The notes under the pieces are model-generated. The model worked only from the letters and a program-made list of their open reading frames with translations. It ran no database searches and was not told where the DNA came from. The translations under genes and the position numbers were made by a program. Source: Duganella sp. Root1480D1 (GTDB lineage Bacteria; Pseudomonadota; Gammaproteobacteria; Burkholderiales; Burkholderiaceae_D). From it: 64,000 bases of DNA. The stretch is taken from assembly GCF_001427305.1 (NCBI RefSeq), contig NZ_LMFZ01000001.1, positions 435,261 through 499,260 on the forward strand, given 5' to 3'. This document shows, piece after piece, positions 33,800 through 43,062 of this stretch. Every line of letters starts with the position of its first letter. Position 1 is the stretch's first letter.

Positions 33800-36463
33800 A
33801 TGAAGAACTTTCCGCAAGAAATGAGCCATGCCTCGGGCGCCTCGCTGGCGCTCGACACCACCCGCCTTCTCGTCGCACTCAAACAGCCGAAAGAGCGTAG
33901 CGCAGTCGAACAGTTCCTGCACAGCGTGGACCTGTTCCTCGAGGATGAAGCGGATGAAGGCATGGTGCCGGGTGAACGCGTCAACCATACCAAGACCCGC
34001 TACTTCGTGCAGTCGCGCCGCCCGCTGGATGACGGGCGCCTCGCCAAGATCGAAGAAGCCGGCGCCCAACTGGGGATCGACTGGATCGGCCCGGTCTACC
34101 GCCAGGCCGGCCAGCGCGGCCGGCGCGCCCTGATGGCGCCCCTGCCCCATGTGGCGCTGGTCAAGCTGCGCCAGCGCGATGCCGGTTTCAAGCTGCCGGA
34201 AGGCCTGGGCGCCAAAGGCGCCGCCGAGCCGGCGATCCAGGAGATCACCGAGAAATCGCGCTACCTGAACGGCCACCACTATCTCCAGATCAGCAACGTC
34301 AAGGAAATCAACGCCTACCAGCTGCGAGAACGGCTGCGCCAGATTCCCAACGCGCCGATCTCGGACTTCCAGTTCGAGACCATGCCTTTGCTGACGCCCA
34401 CTTCGATCGCGCCCAACGACACCCTGTTCCCGCAGCAGTGGGACATGACGCGCATTGAAGCGGGCGGCCCCGGCACCACCGGCTGGGACATCACGACCGG
34501 CGCCGCCACTACCGTGGTCTGCGTGCTCGATGAAGGTTGCGACCTGACCCACCCCGACCTGCGCTTCGCCGCCCCCGGCATCAACCTCGGCACCATGAGC
34601 GGCGACGGCTCGCCCACCGGCAACCACGGCACCGCTTGCGCCGGCATCGTGGCCGCTACCTATAACAACGGCACCGGCGTCACCGGCGTGGCCGGCGATG
34701 CGCGCATCCTGCCGGTCGCCTTTGATGCCTGGACCGACGTCGAAGTGGCAGCCGGCATCAACTACGCCTCCGCCAACGGCGCCAGCATCATCAGCATGAG
34801 CTTCGGCTGGAACGGCTGGAGCCCGGCCATCATCGATCCCGCCATCCAGAGCGCCTTCAACAACGACCTGGTGATGTGCGTCGCCACCCATAACTACAAC
34901 GGCCCGATCACCTACCCCGCCACCAATCCGCTGGTGATCGCCGTCGGCGCCTCCGATGAAATCGACAACCGCAAGACGCCGGCCAGCCCCGACGGCGAAG
35001 CCTGGGGCTCCAACTTCGGCCCGCAGATCTCAGTGGTGTCGCCCGGCGTGCACATACCCACCACCGACCGGCAGGGTGCGGCCGGCTACAACGCAACCGA
35101 CTATGACCTGGTGTTCAACGGCACCTCCTCCGCCACGCCGCACGTGGCCGGCCTGGCAGCCCTGATCCGAAGCGTCTACCCCACCCTGGACAATATGCAG
35201 GTGCGCGCCCACATCGAACGCACCGCGCAGAAAGTGGGGGCGGTGGCGTATGCCGACACCGCCGGCAAAGCAAACGGCAGCTGGAACCAGGAAATGGGGT
35301 ACGGCCGCATCAACGTCTTCCGCGCCCTCGATGAAGCGGACGTGATGATCAAGGATGCCCCGGCCGACAGCGGCACCGAGCCTTTCACCGGCGGTAATTT
35401 CTGGGACTTCTCCGACATCGTGGTGCGCATCAACGACGACAATGTCTTCGTGCCTAGCGACCCGCTGCAATCGAAGAATGTGGAGCGCGGCCAGGCCAAC
35501 TACATCTATGTGCGCGTCACCAACAACGGCGCGCGCGACGCCCGCAATGTCTCTGTCAGCACCCGCATCACGCCGTATGTCGGCCTGCAGTTCGTCTACC
35601 CGCCGGACTGGACCCAGGTCGACGCCATGCACGTCAGCCCCACCGGCATCACCACCAGCTTTGCCAGCGTGCCGGCCGGCGGCACCGTCATGGCCAAGTT
35701 CCGCATCGAAGCGGCGCAGACGGAAGACCTGTACGGCTGGCAGGCCAACCATCCCTGGCACCCTTGCCTGCTGGCCGTCGTCAACGCCGATAACGACTAC
35801 GCGTTTGCCACGGCGCCACTGACCGGCGACCCGATCAGCGCCCGCCGCAACAACCTGGCGCAACGCAACCTGTCGGTGATCGACGTACTGTCCGGCGCCG
35901 GCGCGGCTTTCCCCTTCGTGGCGGGCAGCCGCTATAACCGGGAAGCGCGCATGACGCTGGTGATCGACCGCAGCCACCTGCCGCAGGCGATGCCGCTCAC
36001 GCTGTCGCTCGATGAAGACGGCGCGGCCTTCCCAGCCATCGACTTCGACAACCAGACCGACCCGGTGCCCGGCCAGACCCACGGCGATGACGACATGAAA
36101 AAGGATTGTGGCCTGGTCTTCCTGCAGGATACCCGGGTCAAAACCCGCTTCGCCTGCTGCTGCGGCATCCTGACACTGGCCAAGGGCTCGCACTTCGACT
36201 GCCTGCCGCATCGCACGCTTGGCAATGTGACGGTGGAAGGCGGCGACGTGGTGCTGCGCAACGGCAAGCGCTATGTCGAGGTAAGGCAATCCATTGTCAA
36301 AGTCACCATGGAGAAAGACCCGGCCATGCTGTATCCCTTGGCGCTGCAGACCAGCATTCCTGCGGCATCCCCCACAGGCAGCCAGTACCAGATCAACGTC
36401 GCGCAGCTCAATGAGCAGGGCACGCCTGTGGGCGGCGCGTCCATGATCTACCACGTCGCCTGA
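33800..36463 (+). CDS. Subtilase (S8) serine protease with C-terminal strand-rich domains
   Basis: The 887-residue product has a propeptide-like N-terminal region (about 1-200), then a subtilisin domain with the triad Asp in VVCVLDEGCDLTHPDL, His in GNHGTACAGIVA and Ser in NGTSSATPHVAG. Behind it are Asn/Asp-rich strand domains, one with VRVTNNGARDARNVSVS, typical of CARDB/DUF11-like repeats, and a Cys-rich patch (RFACCCGIL). No signal peptide is visible, which is odd for a protease of this type. The ATG at 33800 has an AGGAGA site; the frame reaching to 33641 is upstream shadow. Neighbours give no clear role. Confidence 0.85.
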   Translation: MKNFPQEMSHASGASLALDTTRLLVALKQPKERSAVEQFLHSVDLFLEDEADEGMVPGERVNHTKTRYFVQSRRPLDDGRLAKIEEAGAQLGIDWIGPVYRQAGQRGRRALMAPLPHVALVKLRQRDAGFKLPEGLGAKGAAEPAIQEITEKSRYLNGHHYLQISNVKEINAYQLRERLRQIPNAPISDFQFETMPLLTPTSIAPNDTLFPQQWDMTRIEAGGPGTTGWDITTGAATTVVCVLDEGCDLTHPDLRFAAPGINLGTMSGDGSPTGNHGTACAGIVAATYNNGTGVTGVAGDARILPVAFDAWTDVEVAAGINYASANGASIISMSFGWNGWSPAIIDPAIQSAFNNDLVMCVATHNYNGPITYPATNPLVIAVGASDEIDNRKTPASPDGEAWGSNFGPQISVVSPGVHIPTTDRQGAAGYNATDYDLVFNGTSSATPHVAGLAALIRSVYPTLDNMQVRAHIERTAQKVGAVAYADTAGKANGSWNQEMGYGRINVFRALDEADVMIKDAPADSGTEPFTGGNFWDFSDIVVRINDDNVFVPSDPLQSKNVERGQANYIYVRVTNNGARDARNVSVSTRITPYVGLQFVYPPDWTQVDAMHVSPTGITTSFASVPAGGTVMAKFRIEAAQTEDLYGWQANHPWHPCLLAVVNADNDYAFATAPLTGDPISARRNNLAQRNLSVIDVLSGAGAAFPFVAGSRYNREARMTLVIDRSHLPQAMPLTLSLDEDGAAFPAIDFDNQTDPVPGQTHGDDDMKKDCGLVFLQDTRVKTRFACCCGILTLAKGSHFDCLPHRTLGNVTVEGGDVVLRNGKRYVEVRQSIVKVTMEKDPAMLYPLALQTSIPAASPTGSQYQINVAQLNEQGTPVGGASMIYHVA

Positions 36464-36645
36464 CGGCGCGGCACGCCCTCCCGCAAGCAGCGCCACCCGG
36501 CGCTGTTTGCGGGCCTATCGAATCGCAAGAAGCCGCCGCCACATCTTTCGCTTTGACCTAAAAACAACTATTACTTCATAAATAATTGCCCGCTTAACAT
36601 CAAAACCTATCAAAAAATCACCCCCTCATGCGATAGTTGCGGCCA

Positions 36646-36667
36646 TATCACAACCCAATAAGTGATA
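36646..36667. promoter_or_regulatory. Inverted repeat in leader of TonB receptor gene
   Basis: TATCAC-N10-GTGATA lies 48 bp before the receptor start in an AT-rich 251-bp gap (36464-36714) that otherwise contains no gene. Arms are short, so this is only a possible operator. Confidence 0.35.
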
Positions 36668-36714
36668 GCTCAAACCACTGGTGATCAATAGTAAAACCGA
36701 TAGGGAGAAATGTT

Positions 36715-39612
36715 TTGACGAAGCAACTCGCACTCAAGCAAGGCGCGTTGGCTGTGCTGCTGGCATTCAGCGGTGCTGACTACGCACTGGCGCAACAAGC
36801 AGCCGGTACTGCGCCGACCAATACCGTGTACGTCACGGGTTCCAACTTGAAGCGCACCGACAAGGAAACCACCAGCGTGGTCCAGGTGCTGACTGCCCAG
36901 GACATCAAGAACACTGGCGCCGCGACGGTCCAGGAACTGATGAAACAGATTCCTGCCATGGGCAGCGATGGCAACTTCGACACGACCAACGGCGGCTTCG
37001 CAGTCGGCGCATCGACCGTGTCGCTGCGCGGCCTGACCTCGACCTCCACCCTGGTGCTGCTGAACGGCCGCCGCATGACCCCGGGCGCCTATGCCGACCC
37101 GAACAACGGCAACTCCACGATGTACGACATCAACAGCATTCCGCTGTCGGCCATCGAACGCATTGAAATCCTGAAAGAAGGCGCCTCCGCGATTTACGGC
37201 TCCGACGCGATCGCCGGCGTGGTGAACTTCATCACCAAGAAATCCTATTCCGGCGTCGAAATTTCGGCCCGCACCAGCGCCAACGATGACGGCGAATTCG
37301 GCCGCAGCGGCGCCACCCTGACCGCCGGCACCGGCAACCTGGAAGAGCAAGGCTACAGCGTCTTCGCGACCCTGGACGTGTCGAAGCGCGACCGCACCAA
37401 GCTGCGCGATGTGCGCGACATCGAAAATGACCTGTACCGCGAGCTGAACGGCCGCCTGGCCACCCCATTTGGCAGCACCGTTTCGGCCTCGCCAGTGTTC
37501 TATCGCGAAAGCGCGCCGGGCTCGAAGAACTTCGCCGTCAACCAGGCAAACCGCGCCGCCCGCCTGCGCATCACCACCAACTGCGACCCTTCGCAGCAGC
37601 TGGTGGGCAGCACCGCCATGGGCCTCTCCAAGACCTCCGTCTTCATCGACCAGAAATTCTGTAACTACGATGTGGTGGACAAGACCGAAGCGCAATCGGA
37701 AGGCAAGAACGTCAACTTCCTGAGCCGCGGCGACCTGAAAATCAACAACGACCTGCGCGCCTACGCCGAAGTGTCGTACAACCGCAGCGAGCGTAACTAC
37801 ACCGGTTCGCCGATCACCATCGGCACCGGCGTGGTGCAGAACTTCACCTCCAGCGGCCTGGCGAACCCGTACCAGACCATCCTGCCGATCGGCCATCCGG
37901 ACAATCCATTCCCGACTGCACGCGCATCGGTTGGTTACCGCTTTGAAAACCTGAACGGCGACAACAAGAACACCACCGACAACAAGCGCATGCTGGTGGG
38001 CCTGTCCGGCAGCGTCGCTGGCTGGGAGTTTGACACCGGCCTGCTGTGGAACGAAGACTCGCGCAAGGAAGTTCAGAACGGCCGCCTGTACCTGCCAACG
38101 CTGGCCAAGCTGAATACCGGCACCACGCTGGCGCAACTGGCCGCCGACCCTAACCTGTCGCGCAACATCAAGTCCAACAACGTCGGCTCGATCACGCAAC
38201 TGGACTTCAAGGCCAACCGCGAGCTGTGGGCCCTGCCTGGCGGTAATATGGCAATTGGCTTCGGCGGCGAAATCCGTCGCGAGAAAATCGACCTGCGCCC
38301 TGACGCCGACCTGGCTGCCGGCCTGATTTACGGCTACGCCAACACCATCCTGAAAGCACAGCGCGATGTGAAGTCCTTCTTCGCCGAGACCCGCCTGCCG
38401 GTCCTGAAGACCGTCGAGCTGTCCGCCGCTGCCCGTGCCGACAAGTACGAAGGCCTGAGCACCAACTACGTGCCGCAAGTCGGCGCCAAGTGGACCCCGG
38501 TTGATTCGGTGGCCGTGCGTGCTGCCTTCAGCCGCGGCTTCCGCGCACCGGCCCTGAGCCAGATCGCCGCCGGCGGCGCCCAGTTCTTCAGCTCCGGCGT
38601 ATGGGATCCGAAGCGTTGCGAGACCGACGAATCGACCCCGAAACCAGGCGCAACCGAAATCGATTGCGCCAAGTCGATCGCCGCTACCGGCGGTGCCAAT
38701 CCGGAACTGCGTCCAGAAAAGTCGAAGAGCTACACCTTCGGCGTGATCCTGGCGCCGACCAGCAATATCGACCTGACCATCGACTGGTTCCGCATCCGCA
38801 AGGAAGGCGAAGTGATCCTGGGTTCGACCACCGATGCGCTGAAGAACGAGGACAAGGAACCGCAAAACGTGGTGCGTGACACCAACCCGGTCAACTTCGT
38901 CACCGACGCCAACGGCAACCCGGTCCCTGGCACCGGCCCGCTGCTGATGGTGAAGCGTCCATGGCAGAACCAGGGCGCGACCGAAGTGAGCGGTATCGAC
39001 CTGGACGCAACCTTCCGCAACAAGCTGGGCGACTGGGGCAGCCTGAGCACCAAGGCTTCCGCCACCTACATCCAGCACTACAAGATTGCGCAGCATGAAG
39101 GCGATATCGAGCACAACACCGCCGGCCACGATCCTGGCCTGTGGGACTGGGCGCTGTCCAACAACACCGCCATGCCACGCCTGAAGGCAAGCATCAGCAC
39201 CACCTGGACCAGCGGCGACCACGCGCTGAACGCGTCGATCAATTACGTCGGCCCGATCTCGCTGATGCGCGGCTACGATGCTGACGTGAAGTTCGACCAG
39301 CCGTTCTGCCACTACGGTACCCGCAAGCCGACCGATGCTGAACCGGATCGCGATCAGACCGTGCCGCTGTACGAAGCCTACTTCCCGAAATGCCAGGTTA
39401 ACAGCTGGACCACCGTGGGCCTGGGCTACACCTACTCCGGCGTGAAGAACCTGACTGTGAGCTTGAACATCCGCAACCTGTTCGACACCAAGGCACCGTA
39501 CCACCCGGCATATGGCGTGACTTCGGCTGGCGTACCGCGCCAGGGCTACTACGAAGACCTGCACAACAACATGGGCCGTTACTGGACCCTGACTGCCAGC
39601 TACCACTTCTAA
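36715..39612 (+). CDS. TonB-dependent outer-membrane receptor, TTG start
   Basis: The 965-residue product has a signal peptide (MTKQLALKQGALAVLLAFSGADYALAQ), a plug domain (NTVYVTGSNLKRTDKETTSV; STLVLLNGRRM; IERIEILKEGASAIYGSDAIAGVVNF) and a long barrel ending ...YWTLTASYHF. The style is the NicO/large oligosaccharide-type receptor of Proteobacteria (Gly-Ser-Asn-Leu-Lys-Arg box after the signal). No ATG fits: the nearest ATG at 36710 reads ATG TTT TGA, overlapping the TTG at 36715, which has a GGGAGA site 7 nt upstream. Substrate unknown. A strong terminator follows. Large insertions in the barrel suggest a carbohydrate or peptide ligand, but that is inference. Confidence 0.9.
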   Translation: MTKQLALKQGALAVLLAFSGADYALAQQAAGTAPTNTVYVTGSNLKRTDKETTSVVQVLTAQDIKNTGAATVQELMKQIPAMGSDGNFDTTNGGFAVGASTVSLRGLTSTSTLVLLNGRRMTPGAYADPNNGNSTMYDINSIPLSAIERIEILKEGASAIYGSDAIAGVVNFITKKSYSGVEISARTSANDDGEFGRSGATLTAGTGNLEEQGYSVFATLDVSKRDRTKLRDVRDIENDLYRELNGRLATPFGSTVSASPVFYRESAPGSKNFAVNQANRAARLRITTNCDPSQQLVGSTAMGLSKTSVFIDQKFCNYDVVDKTEAQSEGKNVNFLSRGDLKINNDLRAYAEVSYNRSERNYTGSPITIGTGVVQNFTSSGLANPYQTILPIGHPDNPFPTARASVGYRFENLNGDNKNTTDNKRMLVGLSGSVAGWEFDTGLLWNEDSRKEVQNGRLYLPTLAKLNTGTTLAQLAADPNLSRNIKSNNVGSITQLDFKANRELWALPGGNMAIGFGGEIRREKIDLRPDADLAAGLIYGYANTILKAQRDVKSFFAETRLPVLKTVELSAAARADKYEGLSTNYVPQVGAKWTPVDSVAVRAAFSRGFRAPALSQIAAGGAQFFSSGVWDPKRCETDESTPKPGATEIDCAKSIAATGGANPELRPEKSKSYTFGVILAPTSNIDLTIDWFRIRKEGEVILGSTTDALKNEDKEPQNVVRDTNPVNFVTDANGNPVPGTGPLLMVKRPWQNQGATEVSGIDLDATFRNKLGDWGSLSTKASATYIQHYKIAQHEGDIEHNTAGHDPGLWDWALSNNTAMPRLKASISTTWTSGDHALNASINYVGPISLMRGYDADVKFDQPFCHYGTRKPTDAEPDRDQTVPLYEAYFPKCQVNSWTTVGLGYTYSGVKNLTVSLNIRNLFDTKAPYHPAYGVTSAGVPRQGYYEDLHNNMGRYWTLTASYHF

Positions 39613-39644
39613 GCTGACCTCAGGCCACCGCGCTGGCCTGATGT

Positions 39645-39682
39645 AAAAAAAGGCTTTGCGAGCGATCGCAAAGCCTTTTTTA
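39645..39682 (+). terminator. Rho-independent terminator after TonB receptor
   Basis: AAAAAAGGCTTTGCG and its complement form a 15-bp stem with a 6-nt loop, followed by a run of six T on the plus strand. Confidence 0.9.
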
Positions 39683-39806
39683 TTTCCCACGCCGCGTAGC
39701 ATTCATCACGTTTCGCGCCGCCGGAACCCTGTTTCGTCGCTTTGCCATGGCGCCCGCGCCGCCAGCTCCGTAGCCTTGTTCCATCAACAACGACTATGGA
39801 GCCATC

Positions 39807-40451
39807 ATGAAACACACCATCCTATCGCTGGCCATCGCGCTCGCCTGCGGCAGCACCCTGGCTGCGCCGGCCGCCGACAATGCTGCCTTCGCCGCAGCCC
39901 GCCAACAGTTCGCAGCCGGTTCCGCCGGCGACGCCTCGGCGCGCGACGCCGCCATCGAAGCCTTCGAAAAGCTGCGTGGCAGCCAGCCCGGCAACCCGGT
40001 CTTCCTGGCCTACCAGGGCGCCGCCACCGCCATGCGCGGCCGGGACGCCCTGATGCCTTGGGACAAAATGAAGTTCGCCGAACAGGGCGCCGACATGGTG
40101 CAGAAGGCCGTATCGCTGCTCGGTCCCGAACACGACACGCTGCTGCTGAACGGAGCGCCGGCCAGCATCGAAACCCGCCTGGTCGCCGCCAACACCCTGC
40201 TCAACCTGCCCGAGTTCATGCACCGCCGCAGCGGCGGCAAGCGCGCGCTGCAGGAGGCACTCGATTCGCCGGCACTGGCACAGGCCCCCGCCCCATTGCG
40301 CGCCAGCGCCTTTGCCACCGCCGCCCGCATCGCGGCCGAAGAAAAGCGCAGCAGCGACGAAATCGGCTTCCTGCGTCAGGTGGTCGCCACCCAGGCCGGC
40401 ACGCCGCCCGTGGCCAAAGCCGCCGCCCGCCTGAAGGAGCTGGGCCAATGA
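39807..40451 (+). CDS. Exported helical (TPR-like) protein, first gene of ABC-transporter operon
   Basis: The 214-residue product has a signal peptide (MKHTILSLAIALACGSTLAAP) and a helical body with TPR-like spacing (RDAAIEAFEKLRGSQPGNPVFLAY; FLRQVVATQAGTPPVAKAAARLKE), so it may act as a periplasmic scaffold. The start has a GGAG site. Its stop overlaps the ABC ATPase start by 4 bp (ATGA), so it is part of that operon. Function is not known; position suggests it helps the ABC system deliver substrate in the periplasm. Confidence 0.75.
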   Translation: MKHTILSLAIALACGSTLAAPAADNAAFAAARQQFAAGSAGDASARDAAIEAFEKLRGSQPGNPVFLAYQGAATAMRGRDALMPWDKMKFAEQGADMVQKAVSLLGPEHDTLLLNGAPASIETRLVAANTLLNLPEFMHRRSGGKRALQEALDSPALAQAPAPLRASAFATAARIAAEEKRSSDEIGFLRQVVATQAGTPPVAKAAARLKELGQ

Positions 40452-41146
40452 AGGCGGCCGAACCGCTGCTGTCGCTGCGCGGCGCCAGCAAGTCCTATGC
40501 GCTCGGAGGCAACGTGATCCGCGCCCTGCAAGCGGTCGACCTGGCCCTGGTGCGCGGCGAGATCGCCGCCGTCACCGGACCTTCCGGCAGCGGCAAGAGC
40601 ACCCTGCTTAACCTGTGCGGCCTGCTGGACAAGGCCGACGGCGGCGAACTGCTGTTCGACGGCGAACCGCTGCCGGCCAGCGACGAAATCCGCCGCACGC
40701 GCCTGCGGCGCCAGGCCATCGGCTTTGTGTTCCAGGGTTTTAACCTGGTGCCGGTGATGACGGCGCACGACAATATCGACTACCCGCTCTACCTGCTGGG
40801 CGTGCCGGCCGCCGAACGGCGCCGGCGCGTGCAGCAGGCGCTGGAGCGCGTCGGACTGGCAGGGCTGGGCAGCCACAAGCCGGACCAACTGTCCGGCGGC
40901 CAGCGCCAGCGCGTCGCCATCGCCCGCGCCATCGTGAAAAGCCCGCGCCTGGTGATCGCCGACGAACCGACCGCCAACCTCGATGCTCAAACCGCCGCGC
41001 AAATCGTCAGCCTGATGCGCACCCTGGCGCACCGCGACGGCACCTGCTTCCTGGTCGCCACGCACGACGAGCGCATGCTGCCGCATTGCGACCGTGCGCT
41101 GCTGCTGGACGACGGCGTCCTGAAAGGAGCCTGCCATGCGCATTGA
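40448..41146 (+). CDS. LolD/MacB-type ABC transporter ATPase
   Basis: The 232-residue ATPase has Walker [12 protein letters not shown], a Q-loop region [17 protein letters not shown], signature [15 protein letters not shown], Walker [14 protein letters not shown] and an H-loop (VATHDER). The LSGGQRQR and FQGFNL forms are those of the LolD/FtsE/MacB group, which drive mechanotransmission rather than pumping through the membrane. It overlaps the upstream TPR-like gene by 4 bp and the permease start at 41136 by 11 bp. The operon lacks a second permease, so the transporter is probably a homodimer. Confidence 0.93.
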   Translation: MKAAEPLLSLRGASKSYALGGNVIRALQAVDLALVRGEIAAVTGPSGSGKSTLLNLCGLLDKADGGELLFDGEPLPASDEIRRTRLRRQAIGFVFQGFNLVPVMTAHDNIDYPLYLLGVPAAERRRRVQQALERVGLAGLGSHKPDQLSGGQRQRVAIARAIVKSPRLVIADEPTANLDAQTAAQIVSLMRTLAHRDGTCFLVATHDERMLPHCDRALLLDDGVLKGACHAH

Positions 41147-42365
41147 TTTCAAATGGCTGTCGCTGGCCTGCCGCAACGCCACGCGCAACCGGCGCCGCTC
41201 GCTGGTTACCCTGGCGATTGCCGCTACCGGCACCGCAGCGGCCTTGCTTGGCGGCGGCTTCGCCCTGCACACCTACCAATCGCTGGCGCAGGCCAGTGCC
41301 CGCGATACCGGCCACCTGGTCCTGGCGGCACCGGGCCAGTTCGACGGCAACGACAATATGCCGCTGGAACATGGCCTGGCCGGCAGCACCCAGCTCACGC
41401 ACGAGCTTCTGGCCCAGCCGCGCGTCACGCGCGTGTTGCCGCGCCTGCAGTTCTCCGGCCTGGTGAGCAACGGCGAGAAGAGCGAAATCTTCCTTGGCAC
41501 CGGCGTCGATGCGCGCCAGGAATTCCTCGTCAAGGGGCCGTTCATGAAGCTCGAGGAAGGCGTGCTGCTCGATGAAGGCGCGGCCGGCAGTCCCGGCATC
41601 GTGCTTGGAAAAGGCTTGGCGCACATCCTGAGTGCGCACCCCGGCACAGCGCTGACACTGATGTCCACCACCACCGCCGGCAGTTTGAACGCAGTCGACG
41701 TCACAGTGAGCGGGATCGTCAGCAGCGGCATCAGCGATATCGACAAGCGCCTGGCCATGGTCGACCTCGGCACCGCGCAAGGGCTGCTGGCATCCGACAA
41801 GGTCAGCTACCTCAGCGTCTATCTCGACGAACTGGAACAGAGCGGCACGCTGGCCGCCGCCTTGCGCCAGCAATACAGCGGCAGGCTGGAAGTGCGCACC
41901 TGGCTTGACCAGGCCCTCTTCTACCAGAGCGTGAAAGGCCTGTACAACCGCATCTTCGGCTTCCTTGGCGTGATCGTGCTGGTGATCGTGCTGTTCGCCA
42001 TCGCCAACACCCTGTCGATGGCGGTGCTGGAACGCACCCGCGAAATCGGCACCCTGCGTGCCATGGGGACCACGCCGGGCGAAATCACGCGCCTGTTCTC
42101 GCTGGAAGGCATGATCCTGGGCAGCGGCGGCGCACTGGCCGGCATGGCGCTGGCTGCCGCAACCTCGATGGCACTGCTGGTGCTGGGCATAGAGATGCCG
42201 CCGCCGCCCGGCCGCACCAGCGGCTATCCGCTGGTGGTCGCTGTATCGCCCACCATGTATGCAGGCGCCGCGCTGGCCGTGACCCTGCTCGCCACCCTGG
42301 CTTCCTTCCTCGTCAGCCGCAAGGCTGCCAATCAATCCGTTGTGGAGGCACTCGCCCATGTTTAA
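41136..42365 (+). CDS. FtsX/LolC/MacB-type ABC permease
   Basis: The 409-residue product has one N-terminal membrane helix (RRSLVTLAIAATGTAAALLGGGFAL), a large periplasmic domain (about 45-270) and three C-terminal helices with the FtsX signature region (ERTREIGTLRAMGTTPGEITRLF). This is the LolC/MacB topology that extrudes lipoproteins or other molecules from the periplasmic face. The start has an AAAGGAG site, and the gene overlaps the LolA-like gene by 8 bp. Candidate substrate is a lipid or lipoprotein because of the LolA-like neighbour. Confidence 0.92.
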   Translation: MRIDFKWLSLACRNATRNRRRSLVTLAIAATGTAAALLGGGFALHTYQSLAQASARDTGHLVLAAPGQFDGNDNMPLEHGLAGSTQLTHELLAQPRVTRVLPRLQFSGLVSNGEKSEIFLGTGVDARQEFLVKGPFMKLEEGVLLDEGAAGSPGIVLGKGLAHILSAHPGTALTLMSTTTAGSLNAVDVTVSGIVSSGISDIDKRLAMVDLGTAQGLLASDKVSYLSVYLDELEQSGTLAAALRQQYSGRLEVRTWLDQALFYQSVKGLYNRIFGFLGVIVLVIVLFAIANTLSMAVLERTREIGTLRAMGTTPGEITRLFSLEGMILGSGGALAGMALAAATSMALLVLGIEMPPPPGRTSGYPLVVAVSPTMYAGAALAVTLLATLASFLVSRKAANQSVVEALAHV

Positions 42366-43062
42366 GCCCCTGATTGCTGCCGCCCTTGCCGCGGCATGCG
42401 CTAGCGCCGCGGCGCTCGATATCCCCGCGATCCTGCGCAAGGCCGATTCGTTCCGCCTGCGCGACGCTTCCTCGCAAGTGGACACGCTGGTGCAGACCTT
42501 CAAGGACGGCAAGCCGGACAAGGAGAAACGCTACCAGGTGCTGGTCCGCCCCGGCGGCAAGGCGTTGATCCTGTTCCGCTCCCCCGGCGAGGCGGGGCAG
42601 AAGGTGCTGATGTCCGGCGACGACTTCTGGATGCTGCTGCCGGGCAGCGCGCGCCCGATCCGCATCACTCCGCTGCAAAAGCTGCTCGGCGACGCCTCGA
42701 CCGGCGACATCGCTACCATGACCTGGTCCGGCGACTACCAGGGCAGCGTCGCTCGTGAAATGGAGGTGGACGGCGTGGCCTGCCTCGAACTGGAACTCAC
42801 GGCTACCCGCAAGACTTTGAGCTACCAGCGTGTGGTGCTGCAGGTCGCCAGGTCCGATTACCATCCGGTACACGCCGACCTGTACGCCACATCCAGCAAA
42901 CGCCTTAAACAGGCGCGCTTTGAGCAGAACAGGATGGTGCTGCAGGACGAAGTCATGACCGGCCGCGAAACTGTCGTCACCACCCTCGCCAGCAAGCCGC
43001 GCCAGTTCGGCGACGAGTTGTTCAACCCGATGTACCTGGCCCGCTCCGATGCCGCACCGTAA
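42358..43062 (+). CDS. LolA-like periplasmic carrier (outer-membrane lipoprotein-sorting family)
   Basis: The 234-residue product has a signal peptide (MFKPLIAAALAAACASAAA) and the half-barrel LolA-like fold pattern seen in 'outer membrane lipoprotein-sorting protein' annotations: KRYQVLVRPGGKALILFRSP, DDFWMLLPGSARPIRI and VARSDYHPVHADLYATSSK. Such proteins ferry hydrophobic cargo between inner and outer membrane. The start at 42358 lies inside the permease 3' end with a GGAGG site. Together with the ABC genes before it and the barrel-like gene after it, this looks like a dedicated export route distinct from the housekeeping Lol system. Confidence 0.82.
   Translation: MFKPLIAAALAAACASAAALDIPAILRKADSFRLRDASSQVDTLVQTFKDGKPDKEKRYQVLVRPGGKALILFRSPGEAGQKVLMSGDDFWMLLPGSARPIRITPLQKLLGDASTGDIATMTWSGDYQGSVAREMEVDGVACLELELTATRKTLSYQRVVLQVARSDYHPVHADLYATSSKRLKQARFEQNRMVLQDEVMTGRETVVTTLASKPRQFGDELFNPMYLARSDAAP

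Noticed and set aside
36685..39702. 1005-codon open frame on the minus strand opposite the TonB receptor
   Set aside because: It is the complement of a highly biased GC-rich gene; its protein is low-complexity in Val/Gly/Ala/Arg with no domain, and the plus-strand frame has clear receptor motifs.
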